From NCBI RefSeq assembly GCF_036323735.1, contig NC_086023.1:12170501-12234500 (forward strand): DNA of 64,000 nucleotides. The letters are read 5' to 3'. The notes beneath the pieces are model-generated. The model did not search any database. It was not told where the DNA came from and was given only the letters and a program-made list of their open reading frames with translations. Origin of the DNA: Rattus norvegicus (lineage: Eukaryota; Chordata; Mammalia; Rodentia; Muridae). This document shows positions 1 to 10,267 of this stretch, in pieces. Positions within the stretch are counted from its first letter, which is position 1. Each line of letters begins with the position of its first letter. The position numbers and the translations under genes were made by a program.

Positions 1-345
1 TCCATCATTTCAGCCTGTATGCATCTCTGTGGAATATGTTCTAGATTAGTAATTGATATATAGGTGGGCCCAGCCCACTGTAGGTGATACCGTGGCTAGT
101 CAGGTGGGCCTGGATTATATCAGAGATGCAGCTGTGCAAGCCAGGGGAGCAAGCAAGCCAGCAGCATTCCTTACTCCCTGGACTCTGCTTCAGTGCCTTC
201 CTCCAGGTTCATGCCTTAAGCTCCTGGCTTGGCTTCTCTAGATAACAGACCGTATCCTGCAAACTGAATTACGTTCTCTCTCACCACATTGCTTTTGGTC
301 ATGGTATTTTATCACGGCAACATAAAAGCACACCAGGACACAATA
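1..345 (+). mobile_element. LTR fragment, rodent MaLR/ERVL-like, cut by window edge
   Basis: The 3' half of a rodent LTR-type repeat. It has the GGGCCCAGCCCA block, the run of AGCAAGC motifs, the CCTCCAGGTTCATGCC block, and the closing motif TTTTGGTCATGGTATTTTATCACGGCAACA that ends many rodent MaLR/ERVL LTRs (here at about 294-326). The 5' end lies outside the window. The exact subfamily was not determined. Confidence 0.55.
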
Positions 346-1144
346 CAGCAGGGGAAAGGAAGCATAGATGAGACTCTCAGGAAGAAAATGAAGTCCATCT
401 TAGAGAGAGAAACAATATGTACAGTCTCAACACCACCTCAACACATGGCTGAGAGAGAAGTATGATATTTCCAACAAGACATCACTGTTTTCCTCCAAGC
501 AGACTAACTGGATCAATGGCAAGAGAATGGGAATAAAGACATACCCTTTGTCAAGGAACTCATAATGACCTCTGCTTTCTAAAGAGCCACAGTGGAGAAT
601 CAATTTCTAAAAAGTTAGAATTAGTAGCATGACTTTGACAGTAGCCAACATATAGTTCCCTGTTCAGAATCTCCCCTTCCTGATTCCTTGGCCCTTCCAA
701 GCTCGGGTAGGTGGGATGAGCTTGTGACTGGACATTGCAGGCATTTGGTTCACGGAAGTTACTTTCGAAAATCACTAAGAGTAACTAAAACTTCAATCAA
801 CAAATACTTTTAAACTTAAAACTTACCCAATGAGTCTGGGATTATCTCATCTGGAGAAGGAAATACTTGTAATGTGTCTTCTGTCCTTTCCATCATGTTG
901 TCCCCTTGAAGCCTAAATAATTAAAAATCATTATTGGAAATTGTAACGGTGCTAAATGGTGGGTTTTAACATATATGCCAGACTTCTAGAATATGAAATC
1001 AAATGTGCTTCTTCAACTTAAGCATAAGCATTTGTGCTTATCTTAATTAGCATAAACAATATCTTATCTTAATCTCATGTTGTTGCTTTTTTTAGCTAAA
1101 AAGGAAAGGTCTTCTATCTGTTGTATGCAGTATGATTACTGTAG
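346..1144. other. Low-copy sequence, no gene seen
   Basis: AT-rich sequence with no recognisable repeat and no open frame that looks like protein. The longest frame (minus strand, 560-775) has no family resemblance that I can name. Confidence 0.5.
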
Positions 1145-1316
1145 ACCAGTGTTTCGGAATCTAGGGGTTACAGGTCAGATATATACATTGTGTTTCATAA
1201 CTGTAGCGAGATTACAGTTATGAAGTAGCAATGAAAGTAATTTTATGTCTGGAGATTGCCACAACACGAGGAACAGCACTAAAGGTCACACCATTAGGAA
1301 GGTTGACTACTAGAGC
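1145..1316 (-). mobile_element. URR1-like non-autonomous hAT-Charlie DNA transposon
   Basis: Begins ACCAGTGTTTCGGAATCTAG and ends CATTAGGAAGGTTGACTACT. These correspond to the inverted terminal sequences of rodent URR1 elements (CAGTGGTTCTCAACCTTCCT in the other orientation). The interior has the expected ATAACTGTAG...TTATGAAGTAGCAATGAAA core. It is a degraded copy with no coding capacity. Strand is given relative to the consensus as I recall it. Confidence 0.7.
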
Positions 1317-2204
1317 CAAACTCACATCTTAGCCTGAGCAAAAAAAAAATAGTTACAGCAAATGTTTTTAACTAAGCCATGAAGTCTGGCTGAGCAGAGA
1401 GAAAATAAGTTTGATACTATGTGGTCAGCTGACTTCCAGGTCCTGGATTCATGAGACAGATATTAAAATTTCACAGAGGTTTACCACACACATTTTTGTC
1501 CAAATCAAATCAGTCTGAACAGAAAGGCTAGTGTCAGAATCTGTCAGCAGCAGGAAGGGAGGGTCCTATTGTGCACAAGTGGACCAGGGTTGACAAGGCA
1601 CTAGGGAAGCCTGGAGAGTGGAAGGCTGTGTAGGTCTTATACAGTGGCATCATCTCTCAAGTGATGCATCTTCATGTCTCCACTGAAAATGATACCTCAC
1701 AGTATCGAATTCAACTTTGTTTTGATAAAACGTTGTGAAACTGCCTTCAGAGAAGAAGGTGGGTATCAGCAATATGTCTCAGAATTCTGCCCTAAATAAG
1801 TTCAGCTCTGTAAATATTGAAGGAGGTTATGAAACAGTCACAAAACTGGGAGTTTCCACCAATGCCTTCACAGTTTTTGTACACTGAGCAAATGACAAAT
1901 CATTCCCTAGGGAAATACTAATACATGGTTTGCATGTAAAATTAAGTTTTGTTAAAAACAAAAAGTGTAACTCGTAACTATATCGGGCTCAGTGTTAAAC
2001 TTTTCAGTTTTACCGTTCCTTTTTGCGTCATGGTGGAATCACACAATAACTTGTTCTCTTTACGTTTTGTAAAATTATAAATATTTGGAAATTATGCTTG
2101 CTTTTTATAATATTGCATTCTCTGTATTTCTCTCTATGCCACAATGTGTGCTAGATTAGCCTTCTGTAAATAAAATTATGTTTTCTGAGCTGTATAAGCT
2201 GAGT
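1317..2204. other. Low-copy sequence, no gene seen
   Basis: No repeat family or coding pattern recognised. It contains a short A-run near 1341 and AT-rich stretches around 1920-2160. Confidence 0.45.
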
Positions 2205-2388
2205 AGGATGGTCATCAGGTAAAGAGATACATGTCGCCGACTGAACATCTATGATTGCTCCCTTAGACCCACAGGTAAAAAAGCAGAGAGCCGACACTCA
2301 CAAGTCCTCTGACCTCCATATGCATTCCGTGGCATGGGAAAACCCACACCCACAAATTAGTAAATAATAAAAGAGAAAAGTTAAAGAT
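2205..2388 (+). mobile_element. B3/B4-type SINE fragment (B2 lineage)
   Basis: The 3' part has the signature GTCCTCTGACCTCCATATGC followed by a GGCATGG and CACACCCACA stretch, then an A-rich tail (AATAATAAAAGAGAAAA), as in rodent B3/B4 SINEs. The 5' part is a degraded pol III-type head with CATCAGGTAAAG. Non-coding and diverged. Confidence 0.65.
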
Positions 2389-2511
2389 TTGCCAAGGATA
2401 ATTTTCTTGAAATAGTTTTTAGTCAGCTATGTATGCATTTTATACCTCAACCATTTTTACCACAGGAAACAGTACTTTAAAATAACTGATGAGCTATATT
2501 TTTCTCCAAAC

Positions 2512-2700
2512 CTATCCTATCCCTTTCCTCTTTCCAATTAATGTAAACAAATTAGGAAAAGTATTTTGATAACCCATAATATCAAGTACTGTTTTTTGAG
2601 TTCTCTTTTCCATGACCATTCTGTCAAAATTCTTTAAGAAAGTGTAAACAAACAATGTATATATAATGTTATAATTAAATCTGTTACTAGAAATTAACAA
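2512..2700. other. AT-rich low-copy sequence, no gene
   Basis: A 62-codon frame exists on the minus strand but has no family resemblance and is AT-driven. No feature is supported. Confidence 0.4.
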
Positions 2701-2895
2701 GGGGATAGAGAGATAGCTGAGTGTTTAAGAGTGCTTACTGCTCTTGCAGAGAACCCACGTTTCCGGTCTGAGAACACACATTGTGTGGCTGGCAAATGCC
2801 CATAACTACAGATCCAGGTTGTACCCACTTCCTGCCACTCAAAAGAACCTTTCATATGTGCGTACATAATTTAGACATAAACAAAAATTTAAAAA
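2701..2895 (+). mobile_element. B2/B3-lineage SINE
   Basis: Starts GGGGATAGAGAGATAGCTGA, then GTGTTTAAGAGTGCTTACTG and CTCTTGCAGAGAACCC. This is the diverged tRNA-like head of a B2-family SINE with A and B box positions. It ends in an A-rich tail near 2880-2895. Confidence 0.7.
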
Positions 2896-3018
2896 TTGAC
2901 CTTTAAAATATTCACAAATGTTTAAACATACTTGTATAATGAACAGTAGATTAAAATGTAAAAAGAAGAGAAATTCTCCACAAAGATACAAAGAATGGCT
3001 CCCTGATGTGACAGCACT

Positions 3019-3110
3019 TGTTTGTGAGTTTGTAATCCCAGCCCAGAGGATGTGAGAGCAGTTCAACACCAGCCTGGTAAGAACTGTCTGAGGAATTGAA
3101 AAATGAACAA
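3019..3110 (+). mobile_element. B1-like SINE fragment
   Basis: Contains TTTGTAATCCCAGCCCAGAG and CAACACCAGCCTGGTAAGAA, which match the central 7SL-derived part of B1. It is followed by an A-rich tail. The 5' third is missing or degraded. Confidence 0.55.
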
Positions 3111-3248
3111 TAAACTCCCCTTTTGTTGTTGTTTTTGTGTTTATTCCTGTTTTTCTCTCACCTCATGAATCAGCAGAGGCAAATGTTTACTTAACATTTA
3201 ATAATTTGATCAGTGCTGGGCCAACTGTTGCAAGGATCAAAGGAAATT

Positions 3249-3455
3249 CTACTTGTCTTTGGTTTCGGAGTCCTTGGTGTAACTGAGTTGAACAGACACA
3301 TAGCTATGAATACATCCCAGTGAATTGGGTGTCCTTGAAGCTGGCTCATCTTCATCCAAGCACTGCCCTCCAGATGCCCGAGAAGCTGTTTGCTGTGACT
3401 TGGCACCTTTTCCCTGGGGGCGATGTGCTCGACTGCTCTGCCAGTATTCACCGAG
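3249..3455 (-). other. Possible terminal coding exon (unrecognised, unproven)
   Basis: On the minus strand the sequence reads CTTGCAG (an acceptor-like site) immediately before position 3455. An open frame of 68 codons plus TAG then ends at 3249. A second acceptor-like site with a better pyrimidine tract (CCTTGTCTGCGCAG) would start the exon at 3497. The encoded peptide is hydrophilic, rich in S, Q, K, D and E, and ends DSETKDK. The block is more GC-rich than its flanks and is not a repeat I recognise. Against it: the frame is short, another minus-strand frame over the same bases is longer (3191-3598), and I cannot name a protein. An ancient repeat, a retropseudogene piece or chance are all possible. 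Confidence 0.2.
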
Positions 3456-3754
3456 CTGCAAGCCACAGAGCACCACTGTTGTTGGAGGTTAGAGTTGCTG
3501 CGCAGACAAGGGTTGGGAGGGAATGTCCGGGAAATACAGTCTTTAAAAACGTACTCTGTTTTGATTTTCCTCTTTACCACACGCCTTTTCCAAGCCATTT
3601 CTATTTGCTTTCTAAAACCACTCTTTCATATTAAACAAACTTCTTTATATTTTTAACTCCTATGCTGAATGCCTCTGTTCTTCATTGTCATGCTGAATCA
3701 TCCCCTACACACGCTGCCCCCCACCCTTCCTTGTCACACTGAAGCCATTCTCCC

Positions 3755-3800
3755 AGTGAGTGAGATAGAACTCAATGGTAGAGCATGTGCATGAAGAAGA
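3755..3800 (+). mobile_element. Possible short ID-like SINE head
   Basis: GATAGAACTCAATGGTAGAG resembles the A-box part of the rodent ID element (TTAGCTCAGTGGTAGAGCGC). The rest is lost. Very short, so a weak call. Confidence 0.3.
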
Positions 3801-4436
3801 AAAGTATTATTACTACATTACTCCTCTCCAAGGAACGGTGCCCACCCTTCAACTTCTGCTCACTTGGGACTGTGTAGATAACCCTTTCTTCTCTCTGGTA
3901 ATAGAGTCTGCGTAGGTCTCCAGTTTCTTTCAATTCATGGATCCCTAGTATCTGGTATACCTGGGTATCCATTCATATGCATATGTGATAATCTCGAAGT
4001 CCCTGGACTTCCTCTGCTTCATCATCCCTAACCCAATGATAGGATTCTCACAGTCACTTGGTACCAGAAATGCCTATGTTCCTTGGAAGTACGTTGTTAC
4101 TTTATGACTTTTCATAATGCCATTCCCATTAACACATTTGGAACTATTTTAATTGTATTTTCCTGTTCCTCATGTTCTTTCTTAGATATTCAGGTTTCCC
4201 AAATTGCCCTGCTTCCCTCCTCTGCAGGAATTCATGTGTCCTCAGTTCCTTCCCATGCCATCTTTCCACCAATGCCACCCAGAATCCAAGCCTGCAAGAA
4301 TCTGCCACATGGTGCTTGTGTGAAACTAAGTAACAATTAACAATAATGGTGTTGTTTGTGTTATGCTATGTTAATAAAGATCCCTAGTACTGGGGAGTAC
4401 AGAGGGATTGATAGCAACTTTATGCTTTTTAATTTT
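3801..4436. other. Low-copy sequence, no gene seen
   Basis: Several overlapping short frames are present, but none resembles a known protein and none shows splice-site support. No repeat is recognised. Confidence 0.4.
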
Positions 4437-5385
4437 ATTTCTTGGATATTTTATGTATTTACATTTTAAATGTTATCCCATTTTGCCCCTCTCCCATACC
4501 TTCTCCCCCTGCTTCTATGACGGTGCTCGCACTCCCCACCCCCCACTCCACCTCAACGCTCTGGCCTTGGGGAAAGGAGCCTCCACAAGAGCAAGGGCTT
4601 TTCCACCTATTGATGCTGGACAATGCCATCCTCTGCTACATATGTGGCTGGAGTCATGGATCCCTCCATGTGTACTCATTGATTGGTGGTTTAGTCCCTG
4701 GGAGCTCTGGTGGGGTCTGGTTGCTTGATATTTTTGTTCTTCCTATGGTGGTGCAAACCTCTTAAACTCCTTCAGTCTGTTCTCTAGCTCCTCCATTGGG
4801 GTCCCCTTGATCAGTCCAATGGTCAGTTGCAAGCATCCTCATCTATATTAGTAGGGCTCTCGCAGAGCCTCTCAGGAAACACCCATATCTGGCTCTTGTC
4901 AGCAAGCACTTTTTGGCATCAACAATAGTGACTGGGTTTGGTGGCAGCATTTAGGATGGATCACAGGTGGGGCAGTCTCAAGGACACATGCTCCATTATG
5001 TTAATAACAGCCTTATTTATAATAGACAGAAGCTAGAAAGAACCCAGATGTCCTTCAAGAAAGAAATGGATACAGAAAATGTGGTACATCTACACAATGG
5101 AGTATTACTCAGCTATTAAAAACTATGACTTCATGAAATTCTTAGGCAAATGGATAGAACTAGAAAATATCCTGAGTGAGGTAACCCAATCACAAAATAC
5201 ACACATGGTATACACTCACTGATAACAGACATTAGCCCCAAAGCCTGGAATACTTAAGAAAAAAATCACAGATAATATGAAGCCCAAGAAGGAAAACCAA
5301 AATGTGGATGCTTCATTCCTTCTTAGAAGGGAGAACAAAATACTCATGGCAGGAAATATAGGAACAATGAGTGGTTGAGGGTCTG
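4437..5385 (-). mobile_element. Twin-primed (5'-inverted) L1 fragment
   Basis: Two oppositely oriented L1 pieces meet near 4980-4990. The left piece (4437 to about 4980) is minus-strand 3' UTR, with the L1 3' terminus at its left edge (the block around ATTTTAAATGTTATCCCATT). The right piece (about 4985-5385) is plus-strand. It encodes the ORF2 C-terminus (WKEPRCPSRKKWIQKMWYIY-like reading, then EYYSAIKN-like) and runs into the start of the 3' UTR. The right piece lies upstream of the left piece in the L1 map. This is the arrangement left when the 5' part of an insertion is inverted by twin priming. No clear target-site duplication was found. Confidence 0.75.
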
Positions 5386-5742
5386 ACGGCACCTTTAAAG
5401 GGAGACGTCTTGGTTTTCTTTCTTCCATTTTTATCAAGGACTTTCCAAATATAAATACCTTCCTTCTGTACCACTCAGAAAAAAATTATTTCGTTACTAA
5501 TAAAAATCTTCAATTCTGTTCCATACATGAGTTCCATAATTAGCTTCTTTATTTTTCTGTTTCCCAGCTTGCAGAGGAGGAATCTATTAACCGGGCTGGT
5601 GATGGAGGTCCACGGTCTCATGTCTTTCTTGCTCTTCAATTTGTTTTATCCACCTCTATCCCACCATTATTATTCATTCTATGCATTTGCCCTGTTGTTC
5701 CTCATAGGATAGGAGCAAGCTTACTTCTCTAGCAGCTATAGA
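5386..5742. other. Low-copy sequence, no gene seen
   Basis: AT-rich with short random frames. No repeat or coding signal is recognised. Confidence 0.4.
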
Positions 5743-5922
5743 CTCTCTCCCTCTCCCTCTCCCTCTCCCTCTCCCTCTCCCTCTCCCTCTCCCTCTCCCT
5801 CTCCCTCTCCCTCTCCCTCTCCTTCTCCCTCTCCCTCGTCCTTTTCCTCCCTCCTTTCCCTCTCTGTATCTGTCTCTCTCTGTCATACATAGATATACAC
5901 AGACAGAAAGACAGACAGACAC

Positions 5923-5957
<35 letters not shown>

Positions 5958-5958
5958 C
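5743..5958. repeat. (CTCTCC)n hexanucleotide array plus (CA)n
   Basis: About 16 near-perfect copies of CTCTCC span 5743-5837. A mixed pyrimidine stretch and a GACA/CAGA transition follow, then a (CA)n tract at about 5919-5958 with one AAA interruption. The long translated frames here (RGRG... or CVCV...) are artefacts of the repeats. Confidence 0.95.
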
Positions 5959-7984
5959 TGACCCCACATTGTCTAACAGATGTTGCTGTTATCTTTTCTT
6001 ATGTATTATACTTAGCAAAGCTCTTGAAATACTCTTATCAATACCTCCACTTTCACAGTTTCCATTCATCTTACTTTGGTTTGGTCTGTACCTCAACCAC
6101 CCTGGGATGAGTGCACCCTGGGATGCACTAGGACTTCTTCATGTGCTGTGCACAGGAATATTTCAGCAGCTCAGCCTTGCCATCAGCAATTTGAGTGGTG
6201 CCTTAGGTTTTAGGGGATTCATAATAAATTACAGTGAAGAAAATGAGGAGTTTTAAGTGTTTGTGACCTCTTTCTTTGGAAAGAGGGAAAGACCATAATT
6301 TTAGGAGGTTTCTCAAAATAATGTTTGGCCCAAAAGGGCTTAAGAGCTCCCATTTGTATTGACTTCTTATCTCCTGCAAGATAAGTTACGGTTTCCTCAG
6401 AAAATTATTTGACTCCCTCCATTGGACAATCCCTACTTGTGTCTGCAAATCTATCTTCTTGGATATTCTCCTGGGGTTAAATGATCTGCAAACTCAGAGC
6501 TGCTTCACTTTCAAAGCGTTTTGTTGTGAGTCCTCTGTTGCTGTACTGTTATCTCTGGCCAAATCCCTCTGTCCTCCTTTATTCCATTGGCTTATTCCTC
6601 GGGTTTTCACCCTGGATCCTCCCCCTTTCCAAAGCTTTTCTTCTGGGAGTCTTAGCATCTTTGCAAATCCTTCCCATCTCTCTGCTTCACTGTGTCTCAC
6701 CTGTTTATTTAGATGTTTGTCAGCTTGGAGAAAGATCTCTGTCCCTCTAACCTATGTTAAAGGATTAAGGGTTAATTAAATTTGGTACATTATGGGTTCT
6801 GAGAAGATTTTTAAGATACTTTTTCAATGATTATTTCAGTTTGGAAGTAAAGAAATATGTGACCCAGATGGCAGGTAAGAATCTCTACAGACTCTTAGAA
6901 CGACATGCCCTTGAGAAGGCCGAAATATCATCCTGCATGTGTCCCACATTGGTCAAGTGGTTCTCCACCTGGTCCACATTGATGCAGTGAATGAGTCAGG
7001 GGCTGATGTGTAATCCAGGAAACAGGAAAGCAGGACATGGGTATGCAAAGTACAAACACAAATCCAGTGATGATGGATCACTGAGCCAACCACTGTACTT
7101 AGCAGATGGCTGCTACTTAATGCCAAAGTATGCGAAGCCATGAGGAACCTAATGAGATATAACTTGAAGGCTGAAGGGGCAAAGCACTTATTCACCGATA
7201 CCTAGTCAGGAGTGACTCTTGGGCAATGGCTTTTCTTAACCCATGATTTGCATGTAGACCACTATTACACTATTGCTCAGTGTTATCCCTGAGTAGTAAA
7301 TACTATATAACAGGACGGAAATAAGTGAGATGTTGAATTTTGTCCCTCCACAAATCTGCTTACCACTCATTAACACACCACAACTGGAGGTGCATCAAAG
7401 GTGCAGCCCCATGACAAACACATGGGGCTAAGAAAGGCTATGAATATATTAGTTTAAAATAAATTAAAATCAGATTTAATTTCATAGTAGCCAATAAACA
7501 CTGAAAAAGTGTATCCCAAATTTTGTGGGCTCCTTACTGGCACAGTCCTCACAATGAATTTAACAATAACAGATATATTGATGGGAATTATTATGCTTGT
7601 TGCAGAACCTGGTATATAAGAAACACTTGTGACATAAATTTTGTGAGAAATTACCCAGATCTTGCACAATGTAGACCCAAGGAAGTGGATTTGTCAGGAA
7701 AAGGACAGAGCTCATTGAGGACATTGGGTGTAATACTGTGGATGATGTTGGCTGGATTTCACTATTTTGCTATGGAAATCACAGAAAGAACCTCCAAGGT
7801 CTCATCGAAAAGAACCAAGAGGAGCACAGAACTAACTCCCGAGGAGGGAGTTTGAACAATGTAAGCAGTGAGGGAGTAGACCAGGCCATTTGTCCCATTT
7901 GGTCAGTTTGTCCCTTTTTAATAACCCAAAAGATTCAATGAAGTATTATATTTCTTAATATGTTTCTCAAATCCATTCTGTTGT
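5959..7984. other. Low-copy sequence, no gene seen
   Basis: About 2 kb without a recognised repeat. Frames of up to about 110 codons occur (for example 6459-6779 and 7523-7855) but are not supported by family resemblance, codon pattern or splice sites. An ancient unrecognised repeat is possible. Confidence 0.4.
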
Positions 7985-7987
7985 CTT

Positions 7988-8062
7988 GGGAAGAAGCTCA
8001 GTGGTGGTGCTTGTTAAGCATGCACAGTACCCTGGGTTTGAAACCTAGAAAAGGACAAACAA
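7988..8062 (+). mobile_element. ID-family SINE
   Basis: GAAGCTCAGTGGTGGTGCTT, then GTTAAGCATGCACAGTACCC and TGGGTTTGAAACC, matches the ID element A box and B box in order and spacing. An A-rich tail follows (AGAAAAGGACAAACAAAA). It is a diverged copy. Confidence 0.65.
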
Positions 8063-9050
8063 AATCCCTAACATTTTTGTTCCAGTTGAACAAAGACATG
8101 AGCAAAGGAACGTCCAATTAAACAAGTATCATTCTTAACATTATACTAGAAGACTTAGCAAGTCTGTATAGATAAATCACTACTTTTCTGCACACATTCA
8201 TTATTTTGTCTGAAAACTTTCTAGAAGAAGCAGTATTTAACTTAAGAGTAGATAGATATTCATCAAGTGCTTCTTTGTCACTGAATAATCAGTTGAATGT
8301 TTAATTGACACTTCTAATGCATGCAGGAACTCATAAGGATACACATACTGGGGAAGCTTTAAGAGTGGGCAGTACTTGAGCAGAGTATTAATAAGCCTAG
8401 GATCTGGCTACATAGAGGGAGACAGGAAGAGCAAATGATAGACAGAGATGAGGATGGGTTAAGAGGAAGAGAACAGGAGAATACCACACCAGCTGATAGC
8501 TTCAACAAGAGCAAGGATAGCAGACACTCACAGAGTGGAAAGTCCCAACAGGATGATATGCCTAATGTGATAAAGCAGTCACAATGACAGCAGCAACTAT
8601 GACTGCTGAAATGCTTGAGTTCCTTTGGAATGATAATCCAGAGAAACAGGAGCAAAGCATGGATGATGGGTTGTGTGGACAGTTGATGGCACAGGCACCA
8701 GAGAGGCTGGGAAAAGTCACCACAAATCCCAACTTTGTGGAGTTTAGATTATATAAGCAGAAAGGAGGGTCAGACAAGTAAAATACACACAGCTGAGGGT
8801 TTATAAGAAATACAGTTTATATTAAAGAAAGGAAAGGTTAAGCCAATATTAAGGAGTATACAACTTCTCAGGAGGTGTTCAGAGAAGGCTGATCTCAAAT
8901 GTAATATTTGAACTGAAACATGAAGTGACAGAGTATTCTAGAACCCTGGAAAAATGGTACTGCAATATACAGAAATTGCCTTTTCAAGCATCTTCAAGCA
9001 ATGAGTTTAGTCAAGTGGAGGACAAAGTGAATAGGATGGTGAGTTGTCAG
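8063..9050. other. Low-copy sequence, no gene seen
   Basis: A 65-codon frame at 8584-8781 begins with ATG but has no recognisable family and no splice or promoter context. No other feature is supported. Confidence 0.4.
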
Positions 9051-9210
9051 AGGAAGGAGGAGGAGGAGGAGGGAGAAGAAGAAGAAAGAAGAAGAAGAAG
9101 GAGGAGGAGGAGGAGGAGGAGGAGGAGGAAGAGGGAAGGAAGGAAGAAAGAAAGAAAGAAAGGAAGAAAGAAAGAAGAAAGAGAGGGAGAGGGAGAGAGA
9201 GAGAGAATAC
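9051..9210. repeat. Purine-only (GGA)n/(GAA)n/(GAAA)n tract
   Basis: An almost uninterrupted purine run on the plus strand, moving from GGA through GAA back to GGA, then GGAA/GAAA and GAGA. It produces polyE/K/R and polyL/S/P frames on both strands, none of which is a gene. Confidence 0.95.
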
Positions 9211-10195
9211 TCCTGTTTCTGTGACCATAGTGAAGGAACGAGATGGATTCTGGATATGCCTTGGAGTGGTAACTGTATATCCGATACATGGAATATCAAT
9301 ATGGAGCTTGAAAGAAAGAAGAGACCTGCTATCAATTTTTTTTGGGGGGGGGGAGAAGGGCACTGAGCAGTTGAAATGATAATCTGGTCCTTGTCTGAGG
9401 TATAAAATTTAAGAGAAATCTGAGAGAAATTAAACAGAATTTAGTCTGGGACACAACAATATTAAAAGACATTTTAGGCATATATGAAGAAGTACAGAGA
9501 GACAAACACATGGAGATCGAACAACTGTATGAAGCTGTGGGGAGGTTTTCTCCTTCTAGATTACAAAATCTTTCCCTCAAAAGATTAGCAAGTGAAATAC
9601 TAGTTCATGCAATTACTTTGAATAGTATGATCTTCCTCTTCCATTGAAAAACTAATGGCATCACAAAGGAATATCAATTAAATCAAGGAAATCAAATTAA
9701 GAGTTTGGGTTTTAACAATTATTTTGAACCACTTTCTTTGAAGGAGGTAGGAAACCTCTTCTCTCCATAAATAAGGCTGCTCTGGATTTGCAAAGCTGCC
9801 TTTGTGACAGTGAATTTTGGGTCACTTCTAATTCCTTCTAACTGTTAATTTACCACTGCAGAATTCTAGTATATTTCTCTGGGTTTTGTTTTCAAAGGAC
9901 ATCTTAAGAAATTATGTCCATTCAATCTTGATGCTTTCAAATGAATCAAAACTGCCATCAACAACAAAACAAAAACAGAAAGATAATCCCACTGAGAACC
10001 TATAAAGGTACAATTGTATTCTACATCTATGGCTGTGATCTCGCATGATTTGTGTGTGTTTACATGTTTGCTTCATTGGCATCACACGTTTCCTAAGGCC
10101 AGAGGCCAGGTCCTGTGATCTCCACACAGCATCCGAGTCTTATAGGGAAGCTTTTATTTGTGGCTCTCAAAGTACCAGGTTTCTCCTGCATTTTG
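9211..10195. other. Low-copy sequence, no gene seen
   Basis: Contains a T-run followed by a G-run at about 9339-9356. Otherwise no repeat or coding pattern is recognised. Confidence 0.4.
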
Positions 10196-10267
10196 ATGTG
10201 CTCTTTCCTTCCCTATAAAAACAAACAAACAAACACAAAAACAAATAAACAAAACAAAACAAAAACA
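10196..10267. repeat. A-rich (AAAC)n/(CAAAA)n stretch
   Basis: Alternating AAAC and CAAAA units. It could be the tail of a lost SINE, but no SINE body is visible upstream. Confidence 0.75.

Noticed and set aside
3191..3598. 135-codon minus-strand frame starting with ATG
   Set aside because: It overlaps the better exon-like frame, shows no family resemblance and no codon bias. An ATG-to-stop frame of this length is expected by chance in GC-richer DNA.
5674..5967. 97-codon minus-strand frame with RGRGRG and CVCVCV
   Set aside because: Translation of the (CTCTCC)n and (CA)n repeats.
8925..9379. Several overlapping frames rich in E, K, R or S, L, P
   Set aside because: All are translations of the purine microsatellite at 9051-9210 and extend only a little outside it.
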